Positions 39,873 through 45,858 of a DNA stretch of 45,858 nt are shown piece after piece; within the stretch, counting starts at the first letter, position 1; every line of letters begins with the position of its first letter. This DNA comes from a bacterium. Its GTDB lineage: Bacteria > Patescibacteriota > Saccharimonadia > Saccharimonadales > Saccharimonadaceae. The translations under genes and the position numbers were made by a program. Under the pieces are notes generated by a model that saw only the letters and a program-made list of their open reading frames with translations, ran no database searches and was not told where the DNA came from. The stretch covers positions 1-45,858 of the forward strand of contig JAUIGH010000002.1 of assembly GCA_030429935.1 (NCBI GenBank), given 5' to 3'.

Positions 39873-39885
39873 GCACGGCACGCGG

Positions 39886-39891
39886 TATACT
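39886..39891 (+). promoter_or_regulatory. -10 box of rnhB (TATACT)
   Basis: GGTATACT ends 6 nt before the ATG at 39898. No Shine-Dalgarno. Same layout as relA and uvrB. Confidence 0.65.
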
Positions 39892-39897
39892 AGCAGT

Positions 39898-40854
39898 ATG
39901 ATTCTCGGCATCGATGAAGTTGGACGTGGTGCGTGGGCGGGGCCGTTGGTGGTCGGCGCCGTGGTGTTGGGCGATGCTCGCATCGATGGTCTGACAGATA
40001 GTAAGGTGCTGTGCAGGAACCGGCGAGAGGAGTACTCAAAGCTGATCCACGAGCATGCGGCAGCGATAGGACTAGGCTGGGTGAGTGCCGAGGAGATCGA
40101 TGAGATCGGTCTGGGCGCTGCACTACGACTGGCTACCAAACGTGCCGTGCAGGAAGTGCAACGACAGCATGTCGAGTTTCACGAGATTATTATCGATGGA
40201 ACGATCAATTTTCTGAGCGACACGCCTTTGGCGGACTACGTGACGACGATGAAGAAAGCCGATTTGTTGATCGCTAGTGTTTCTGCAGCCTCAATCGTCG
40301 CCAAAGTCGCTCGCGATGAGTTTATGTATGAGCGAGCCGATGAGTTTGTGGAATACGGCTTCGTAGATCATGTCGGCTACGGCACTGCCAAGCACCGTAC
40401 AGCCATCGACCAGCATGGCGTCACGCCACTGCACCGGCTGAGCATCGCTCCGCTACAGAAATATGCATCGACGCAGAAAACGGTGATCGAACCGGTAGCC
40501 ACGCAACCGACCACTCGTGATATCGGCAACGCTAGCGAGACCGCCGCGGCTGAATATCTTCAGTCACGCGGTTATGAAATTATTGATCGCAACTGGCGCA
40601 CCAAGTTTTGCGAAATAGACATCGTCGCCCGAAAAGACGACGTCTACTACTTCGTCGAGGTCAAACATCGCAAAAATGCCGATTCCGGCGACGGACTGGC
40701 CGCAATCACACCTAAGAAGTTAGCGCAGATGAAAAAAGCTGCTGAGCTGTACGGTGTAATGAATACCCCGAATGAAATCGAAATGCAGCTTGCTGTGATA
40801 GCAACTCAGGGCGAAAGTAGCGCCGTAATCACTCGAATAGAGTTTGTGGCATAA
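39898..40854 (+). CDS. rnhB: RNase HII fused to a YraN (UPF0102) nuclease-like domain
   Basis: 318 aa, two domains. Residues 1-190: RNase HII, which removes ribonucleotides and RNA primers from DNA; GIDEVGRGAWAGPLVVGAVV (Asp-Glu pair), IIIDGT and SVSAASIVAKVARDEFM hold the acidic catalytic residues. Residues about 207-318: YraN/UPF0102 endonuclease-like fold with NASETAAAEYLQSRGYEII, RNWRTKFCEIDIVA (usual GEID has Cys for Gly) and YYFVEVKHRK (ExK of the PD-(D/E)xK core). rnhB and yraN are often neighbours in bacteria; here they are one polypeptide with a linker of about 15 residues. Confidence 0.93.
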   Translation: MILGIDEVGRGAWAGPLVVGAVVLGDARIDGLTDSKVLCRNRREEYSKLIHEHAAAIGLGWVSAEEIDEIGLGAALRLATKRAVQEVQRQHVEFHEIIIDGTINFLSDTPLADYVTTMKKADLLIASVSAASIVAKVARDEFMYERADEFVEYGFVDHVGYGTAKHRTAIDQHGVTPLHRLSIAPLQKYASTQKTVIEPVATQPTTRDIGNASETAAAEYLQSRGYEIIDRNWRTKFCEIDIVARKDDVYYFVEVKHRKNADSGDGLAAITPKKLAQMKKAAELYGVMNTPNEIEMQLAVIATQGESSAVITRIEFVA

Positions 40855-40863
40855 CTTGAGACG

Positions 40864-41541
40864 TCAGCTATTTGCTGGTTGCTGTTTGATGTACTGCACA
40901 GCACGCTTGAGCAGTGATGCAGCTTCGCGTAGGGCGCTTAGTTCGGCGTCAGTAAGTGGCGGACTGTTGTCTATGTGAACGTAGCCTATGTCTAGTGGGG
41001 AGTACGGTTCGGCCGATGCGGCACTTCTTGTTTTCCTGCGTCCACTATCCCACGCACCACTGGCTTCATCGAAGGAACTGGAAGAGTAACCTCTTGTGAG
41101 AAGATCTCCAGTGTCGGATTCGGCGCGAAGTGTTATAGAGAATTCGCGAACCACGGCGATGTGGTCAGCAGTTTGTTGATGCGTATCTAGGTTGTATCCA
41201 CAGACGTTCAAAACATTTTGCATGAGCCTAAGACTTGCGGATGTACGGTGATCGGGGGTAGCTGCGTACAGCGCTTCATAGCGCCTGCCAGGGGGCAAAT
41301 CGGCTCCTTGCCTAATCGGCCGGATCAAACCATCTTTTGCCCACGAGAGCACGCCTGTGAAGTCGCCAACATCAACTGATACGTCAGATGTGGGCCAACC
41401 TTTGTTATCGCGATTGAACACGTGCTCGAGCTGCGGCCTGGTATCAATGAAAAAATCTTCAGCTAGTTTGAAAGGCTTGGAATCCTTAGGAGTATATGAC
41501 AAAAGACTTGGTACATCGAGTGGATAAGAGTCTGTAGACAT
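40864..41541 (-). CDS. Hypothetical protein, 225 aa
   Basis: Not recognised. 225 aa, soluble, no signal peptide. The middle reads like an enzyme or binding domain (GDFTGVLSWAKDGLIRPIR, PGRRYEALYAATPDHRTSASLRLMQNVLN), then a low-complexity Ser-rich part (SYSSSSFDEASGAWDS) and a C-terminal helix (LREAASLLKRAVQYI). Start at 41541 with a -10 box 6 nt upstream. Lower GC than pepN, which lies upstream on the same strand. Confidence 0.65.
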   Translation of the reverse strand: MSTDSYPLDVPSLLSYTPKDSKPFKLAEDFFIDTRPQLEHVFNRDNKGWPTSDVSVDVGDFTGVLSWAKDGLIRPIRQGADLPPGRRYEALYAATPDHRTSASLRLMQNVLNVCGYNLDTHQQTADHIAVVREFSITLRAESDTGDLLTRGYSSSSFDEASGAWDSGRRKTRSAASAEPYSPLDIGYVHIDNSPPLTDAELSALREAASLLKRAVQYIKQQPANS

Positions 41542-41547
41542 GCCATG

Positions 41548-41553
41548 ACTGTA
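41548..41553 (-). promoter_or_regulatory. -10 box (TACAGT) of the gene at 41541
   Basis: On the minus strand TACAGT ends 6 nt before the ATG at 41541. No Shine-Dalgarno. Predicted leaderless, and separate from pepN. Confidence 0.45.
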
Positions 41554-41597
41554 GATGGGGCGGATGAATAAAGCAAGCGTAAGCGGCCGGCGATCGG

Positions 41598-44087
41598 TTA
41601 CAGCTTTTCGCGGACTTCGTCACCGTCACGTTCGAGAACTTGGAGTCGGGCGTCTATCTCGCGTAGGCCTAGATCGATGACGCGGGTCAAGGCAGGTTGG
41701 TCGCGCAGTGGCGTGAAGAATTGCTGGTATTCGTCGCGTTGCTCGTGTGTCATCAGGCCGGTGGCGGCGTAGCGTGGGAAGTAGTCGTAACTTTTGTCGC
41801 CGCCGAACGTTCGCTCGATCCAGTCCCAGTTGTCTTGCATCCATTGCCAGGTCGCCGCGCGGGCGTGGCGGTTGCGAATCAGGTAGACGAACCAACGGGC
41901 GGTGTCTTGGCTACGCACGACGTCGGTGTCGGTCAGCTGCTGCAGTACATAGTCGATTTGATCCGGTTGACGGGCGCTGGTCAAACCACTGACCAGGTCG
42001 TCGCGCAGATCGGCTGATGGCGTGCTGGTGTGTAGGTCGAGCAAGTCGCGAATGACCTGCATGTCATCGGAGCGGTACACGACACTCGAAACTACGAGCG
42101 CGCGGAGTTCTGGATCAATCGATTCGACGCCAGCCTGGTAGAGCTGATCAACATGCGATAGCACTTCCGCGTCCTGGCTATAGACCATAAATCCGAGAAT
42201 TGTCGAACGTAATTTCGTGTCGCTTTCTGGCTCCCCGACTGTTGGGTTCCAACCGAGGCGCGTGTATTGATCGCGGGCGAGCTCGCCAGCAAATTCGCGC
42301 AGCTTAGCTTCAGTTGCGTCGTCAGTCTCGACAAATTTTTTCAGCTCGGCAAATGCCAGAGATATGATATCCCAGACATGCTCTGATGTCGTGTCGGTAA
42401 AGTGCGGCAGCAGATCGATCAATGACGCACTACTGGCATGACCGCCCCGGATCAATAGAGTTTGTTCGTGCAGTAACTGTAGTCGATCGAGGTCGTTCAA
42501 ATCATCGCGCGCGACGATTCGCTGTAGATGTTCGGACGTGTAGCGAGTGATGAAATGTGCCGTATCGCCGACATTCAATCGCTCGTCATCAGATATTGGC
42601 ATGCGTAGTTCGTGGGTGTCCAGCAGCTCAGGGACGTCCTCGTCACTCTCAGCTCGCAGCGGAATCGGCCATAGCTGTGAGGACTCGCTATGTTCGCCGA
42701 TGTAGAACTGCTGTTGCTGTAATCCGTTTACATCGATGGACACCATCGGATAGCCGGATTGCGAGATCCAGGTGTTCATGAAATCAGTAATGTCCTTGCC
42801 GCTGGCGTCGGACAGGTGGCGCCACAAATCATTGGCTTCGGTGTTGCGGTAGGCGAACTCGGTGAAATAACTTTGCAAGCCACGCTGAAACGCTTCGTCA
42901 CCGATATAGGCTTGGCACATGCGCATCAGGCGGGCGCCTTTTGCGTAGACGATCGCGCCGTCAAAGAGGCTGGAGATTTCGTCTGGGTGATTGACGTCGA
43001 CTTGGACGGACTGCACGCCGTCGATCGCATCACGACGCAGTGCCAGGATGCTCTCTTGGGTGGCAAAATCCAACCAGGCGTTCCACTCGGGGTGGATGGC
43101 ATCGACGGCGATGTATTCCATCAGTGTTGCAAAGCTTTCATTGAGCCACAGGTTGTTCCACCAGTTCATCGTCACCAGGTTGCCAAACCATTGGTGGCTG
43201 AGCTCGTGACTGATGACGGTAGCGATATACTGGCGGCTAGCGATGGTAGTTGTGGCGGGGTCGGCCAGTAGAGCGATTTCGCGGTAGGTAATCAGTCCCC
43301 AGTTTTCCATAGCGCCACTGCTAAAGTCTGGCAGTGCAACGTGGTCGGATTTGGGCAACGGATACGGCGTGCCGAAATAGTCATCGAAAAACTCGATCGA
43401 GCGCACGGCATGATCGAGCGCGAAATCCAGACTATCGGCTGATTGCGCCGGTGTGGCGTAGACATTGACCTCGACGCCACCTGCCGTATGAGCGCTCTTT
43501 TTTTGCAGATCACCGTACACCCAGGCCAGCAAATAGGTGCTCATGCGCGGTGTAGTGCCGAATGTCGTCACCAGCCGGTTATTTTCAACGCGTTGATCGG
43601 TCGGGTGTAGGTTGCCCAGTACGGTGATGTCGGGTTCGGTGGTCAGCGTGACGTCGAACGTAGCTTTGGCGGCCGGCTCGTCGATACACGGAAAGACTTC
43701 GCGGGCGTGATGGCTCTCGAATTGGGTGGCGATGAGCTCTTTGGCTTCACCGTCATGCATGAATTTGCAAGGATACATGCCGTGAGTAGCATCAGTGATG
43801 TGGCCGCTAAATCCAATAACGATCAGGTGTTTGCCGGGCGCCAGATCGTCGTGAGTGATCCATAGGGTGTCATCAGCTGCTTCTTGGTACTGAGCGGCTT
43901 TGCCGTCGAACACCACGGTCTCTATTTGCAGGTCTTTGGCGTGCACGCCGATACGTTCTGCTCCGGCAGCACTGATGCCGTGGATGGTGACCGTACCAGT
44001 GAACTGGCGGCCGGGCCGATCGATGTCGAGCGATAGTTGATAATTTTCTGGTTGGAAGTGGTCGAGGAGTTGAGTAAAAGTAGTCAT
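41598..44087 (-). CDS. pepN: M1-family aminopeptidase
   Basis: Zinc aminopeptidase removing N-terminal residues from peptides, 829 aa, full length. The substrate-recognition GAMEN is in SSGAMENWGLITYRE. Zinc site HELSHQWFGN (HExxH, about residue 295) with the third ligand Glu in LWLNESFATLMEY 18 residues on. An N-terminal beta domain and a C-terminal ERAP1-like helical domain are present. No signal peptide, so it is probably cytoplasmic and digests imported peptides, in line with a scavenging life. A -10 palindrome shared with the divergent nuclease gene lies 8 nt before the ATG. Confidence 0.95.
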   Translation of the reverse strand: MTTFTQLLDHFQPENYQLSLDIDRPGRQFTGTVTIHGISAAGAERIGVHAKDLQIETVVFDGKAAQYQEAADDTLWITHDDLAPGKHLIVIGFSGHITDATHGMYPCKFMHDGEAKELIATQFESHHAREVFPCIDEPAAKATFDVTLTTEPDITVLGNLHPTDQRVENNRLVTTFGTTPRMSTYLLAWVYGDLQKKSAHTAGGVEVNVYATPAQSADSLDFALDHAVRSIEFFDDYFGTPYPLPKSDHVALPDFSSGAMENWGLITYREIALLADPATTTIASRQYIATVISHELSHQWFGNLVTMNWWNNLWLNESFATLMEYIAVDAIHPEWNAWLDFATQESILALRRDAIDGVQSVQVDVNHPDEISSLFDGAIVYAKGARLMRMCQAYIGDEAFQRGLQSYFTEFAYRNTEANDLWRHLSDASGKDITDFMNTWISQSGYPMVSIDVNGLQQQQFYIGEHSESSQLWPIPLRAESDEDVPELLDTHELRMPISDDERLNVGDTAHFITRYTSEHLQRIVARDDLNDLDRLQLLHEQTLLIRGGHASSASLIDLLPHFTDTTSEHVWDIISLAFAELKKFVETDDATEAKLREFAGELARDQYTRLGWNPTVGEPESDTKLRSTILGFMVYSQDAEVLSHVDQLYQAGVESIDPELRALVVSSVVYRSDDMQVIRDLLDLHTSTPSADLRDDLVSGLTSARQPDQIDYVLQQLTDTDVVRSQDTARWFVYLIRNRHARAATWQWMQDNWDWIERTFGGDKSYDYFPRYAATGLMTHEQRDEYQQFFTPLRDQPALTRVIDLGLREIDARLQVLERDGDEVREKL

Positions 44088-44095
44088 TACACTCC

Positions 44096-44105
44096 ATTGT
44101 ACAAT
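44096..44105. promoter_or_regulatory. Palindromic bidirectional -10 (ATTGTACAAT)
   Basis: A perfect 10-bp palindrome with TACAAT on both strands. The minus-strand copy (44101 to 44096) ends 8 nt before the pepN ATG. The plus-strand copy (44100-44105) ends 9 nt before the ATG at 44115. No other -10 candidate was seen in this 27-bp gap. Confidence 0.6.
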
Positions 44106-44114
44106 AGGCTCTAC

Positions 44115-44828
44115 ATGAGTCGCTACCGCCGTCGTCGAATCATCGCTTGGTGTGTGCTGCTAACAGTCGCAGCACTACTGCTGTTCGTAAATCCGGATAA
44201 TTATGCTAACGAGCAATCGCCACCAGTCGACACCTCGACAACCGAACCGGCGATCGTGCCAGGCGATGCCCAGGCGACGCTCGAGCTACTGACTGTCAAA
44301 GGCCGGGCTGCCAAAACTGGCTACGACAGAGATCAATTCGGTGCTGGCTGGGGTTTAATCCAAGGCTGTTCGGTGCGCGACGCGATATTGCAGCGTGATC
44401 TGGTCGAGACGGTCGTCGACGCGCAATGCCGCGTGGTCAGTGGGGTACTGGATGATCCGTATACGGCACGTTCGATTCGCTTTGTTCGCGGGCCGACGAC
44501 TAGCGATGCGGTGCAGATCGATCACGTAGTGGCACTATCAGACGCCTGGCAAAAAGGCGCGCAGCAGTTGTCGTACGAGCGGCGGGTTGAATTTGCCAAC
44601 GACCCACTTGAGCTGCTGGCTGTCGACGGTGATGCCAATGAACAAAAATCAAATGGCGATGCCGCCACCTGGCTGCCGAGCAATAAATCATTTCGCTGCC
44701 AATACGTCGCGCGCCAGATCGCCATCAAATACAAGTACGCACTATGGGTGACGGCAGCCGAAAGAGACGCCATGGTCCGGGTGCTCGGCACGTGTCCAGG
44801 GCAGCAACTGCCTCGCGGCAGCGCTTGA
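44115..44828 (+). CDS. Secreted or anchored HNH endonuclease (DUF1524-like)
   Basis: 237 aa. A basic N-terminus (SRYRRRRIIAWCVLL) and one hydrophobic helix (about residues 8-26) act as signal or anchor, then a Thr/Pro/Ser linker and the nuclease domain. AAKTGYDRDQFG, RDAILQRDL, VQIDHVVALSDAWQKGA (catalytic DH), FANDPLELLAVDGDANEQKSNGDA (Asn and Lys of the HNH core) and RCQYVARQIAIK match the family common in Actinobacteria (HNH/DUF1524). Four cysteines fit an extracytoplasmic location. Expected role: breaking external DNA for nucleotide uptake, or attack on a neighbour. The start at 44115 is set by the shared -10. Confidence 0.88.
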   Translation: MSRYRRRRIIAWCVLLTVAALLLFVNPDNYANEQSPPVDTSTTEPAIVPGDAQATLELLTVKGRAAKTGYDRDQFGAGWGLIQGCSVRDAILQRDLVETVVDAQCRVVSGVLDDPYTARSIRFVRGPTTSDAVQIDHVVALSDAWQKGAQQLSYERRVEFANDPLELLAVDGDANEQKSNGDAATWLPSNKSFRCQYVARQIAIKYKYALWVTAAERDAMVRVLGTCPGQQLPRGSA

Positions 44829-44848
44829 GCAATCGATAACGGCTATGC

Positions 44849-44854
44849 TACAGT
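44849..44854 (+). promoter_or_regulatory. Extended -10 (TGCTACAGT) of the ABC gene
   Basis: TACAGT preceded by TGC, ending 8 nt before the ATG at 44863. It overlaps an earlier in-frame ATG at 44845, which is therefore rejected as the start. No Shine-Dalgarno. Confidence 0.5.
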
Positions 44855-44862
44855 CAGATGTA

Positions 44863-45606
44863 ATGAAACAAGCTCCTGACGCGATCAGTATTGACAACTT
44901 TTGCATGATATTTGGCAAGACGACGGTCATCGATGATTTGAGTTTTGCGGTCAAGCGCGGTGAGACGTTCGGTTTACTCGGCTCGAACGGTTCTGGTAAA
45001 ACGACAACAATTCGAGCGTTGCTGGGCATCTCACGACCGACGGCAGGCACACTGCACGTCAATGGCAAGCGGTATGATGTCGGTGACACGACGCGTCTGG
45101 GATATCTGCCCGAAGAGCGCGGCTTGTACAAAAAAGAAGCCGTCATCGACGTCATGACGTATTTTGGTCGGCTCAAAAACATGTCGCGTGATGAAGTGCG
45201 CGACTGGTCGATGGAGTATTTGGATCGAGTGGGCTTGGCCGACAAAGCCAAACTGCGGCTCGACAAGCTATCCGGCGGCCAGCAGCAAAAAGTCCAACTC
45301 GGCGTTACCATCATGGACGATCCGAGCCTCTTGATCCTCGACGAGCCAACCAAAGGTTTTGACCCGGTCAACCGCCGCTTACTAATGAATATCATCGAAG
45401 AACATCAAGCCAAGGGCGCTACCGTCGTGTTCGTGACCCACCAGATGGAAGAAGTCGAACGCCTGTGTGATCGCATCATCTTGCTCAAAGACGGCAATGC
45501 AGCTGAATATGGCACCATCGCTGAAATCCGCAAAAAACACAGCGGCAAGAGCCTGGACGACATCTTCGTCAGTATCTACGGCGGCGAGGAGGTGACGCGT
45601 GCATAA
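44863..45606 (+). CDS. ABC transporter ATP-binding protein
   Basis: ATPase subunit of an ABC-2 type exporter, 247 aa from the ATG at 44863. Walker A in GLLGSNGSGKTTT, signature LSGGQQQKVQLG, Walker B in LLILDEPTKGFDP and the H-loop in VFVTHQ. The C-terminal region (RKKHSGKSLDDIFVSIYG) resembles the NatA/YhaQ group, whose members export sodium or peptides; the real substrate is unknown. It overlaps the permease gene by 8 bases and carries its AGGAGG Shine-Dalgarno (45587-45592). Confidence 0.92.
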   Translation: MKQAPDAISIDNFCMIFGKTTVIDDLSFAVKRGETFGLLGSNGSGKTTTIRALLGISRPTAGTLHVNGKRYDVGDTTRLGYLPEERGLYKKEAVIDVMTYFGRLKNMSRDEVRDWSMEYLDRVGLADKAKLRLDKLSGGQQQKVQLGVTIMDDPSLLILDEPTKGFDPVNRRLLMNIIEEHQAKGATVVFVTHQMEEVERLCDRIILLKDGNAAEYGTIAEIRKKHSGKSLDDIFVSIYGGEEVTRA

Positions 45607-45858
45607 TCTCGGAACGGTGTTCAGCTTTGAGGTGATCCGTACGCTCAAAAAGAAATCGTTTTGGCTCGTCGGACTCGGTTTTCCAGTCGCGATGGCGGCA
45701 GTGTTCGCGATCATCTACTTTTCGAACACCGCGACAGATACCGCGCTCGAAGAACTATCCAAACAAGAGTTTTCAATCGGCGTCACTGATCGATCAGGCT
45801 CAATTCAGCCAGCGGCCATCGAACAAATCGGCGCCGAGACACTCGACGACCAATCGGC
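45599..45858 (+). CDS. ABC-2 family permease (3' partial)
   Basis: Membrane subunit of the exporter whose ATPase precedes it; only about 86 residues before the window ends. GTG start at 45599 with AGGAGG six bases upstream, overlapping the ATPase stop. The N-terminal FSFEVIRTLKKKSFWLVG followed by a hydrophobic helix (about residues 22-42) is the usual beginning of NatB/YhaP-like ABC-2 permeases, followed by the start of an external domain. No stop occurs before the window edge. Confidence 0.85.
   Translation, partial: MHNLGTVFSFEVIRTLKKKSFWLVGLGFPVAMAAVFAIIYFSNTATDTALEELSKQEFSIGVTDRSGSIQPAAIEQIGAETLDDQS

Noticed and set aside
42759-43271. 170-aa plus-strand open frame inside pepN
   Set aside because: Antisense of the zinc-site region of pepN; translated sequence has no recognisable domain.
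1-45858. Alternative genetic code (UGA as Gly)
   Set aside because: TGA ends cyoB, cyoC, gatA and the Nudix gene at exact operon overlaps, and proteins are full length without internal TGA.

Overview
The window looks like a chromosome segment of a Saccharibacteria (TM7, Patescibacteria/CPR) bacterium, or a very close relative. The evidence is the dense small-genome layout, the many short membrane proteins, the RelA-type protein without its usual regulatory tail, no visible biosynthesis of amino acids, heme or quinones, and a cytochrome bo3 plus NDH-2 respiratory set of the kind reported from some environmental TM7 genomes. TGA is used as a normal stop (for example in the ATGA overlaps of the cyo and gat operons), so the code is standard and not the Gracilibacteria recoding. 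The assignment is an inference from gene content, not from a marker tree.

Layout. 1-1653: end of an ABC exporter. 1678-7654: a minimal aerobic respiratory module, cyoABCDE (bo3-type quinol oxidase plus heme O synthase) followed by a type II NADH dehydrogenase. 7708-9233: an anchored FKBP prolyl isomerase and a thioredoxin-reductase-like flavoprotein. 9245-10946 (minus): two phosphodiesterase-superfamily genes, both with altered catalytic motifs. 11017-13079: inorganic pyrophosphatase and a (p)ppGpp synthetase/hydrolase, convergent. 13167-21177: a sugar-phosphate block (GAPDH, RpiB, Rpe-like, split transketolase, class II aldolase, two PfkB kinases), interrupted at 14184-14711 by a compositionally odd membrane-protein gene with its own near-consensus promoter. 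21187-24958: LOG-family protein, UvrB and a membrane protein. 24996-29973: gatC-gatA-(membrane HEPN-like gene)-gatB, then a Nudix hydrolase and GalU. 30036-36811: small envelope/stress proteins, DNA polymerase III alpha, a SPOUT methyltransferase and a PilB-type ATPase. 36821-45858: malic enzyme, a lipoprotein, L19 with a long tail, an RNase HII-YraN fusion, PepN, an anchored HNH nuclease, an ABC exporter pair cut by the window end, and several unknowns.

How it works together. NDH-2 would pass electrons from NADH to a quinone and the bo3 oxidase would pass them to O2, pumping protons; protoheme and quinone must come from elsewhere unless made outside this window. The sugar genes would interconvert pentose and hexose phosphates down to triose phosphate. 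Extracellular nuclease, aminopeptidase and lipoprotein genes fit a scavenging, host-dependent life.

The strongest window-wide signal is regulatory. At least 20 transcription units have a -10 hexamer (often an extended TGn form, typically TATACT) ending only 6-10 nt before the start codon, with no Shine-Dalgarno sequence, whereas most operon-internal genes and a few leadered genes do have one. This predicts widespread leaderless mRNAs, and in two places a palindromic -10 that can serve both strands. No tRNA, rRNA, CRISPR array or insertion sequence was seen, and no gene-free stretch exceeds 300 bases.
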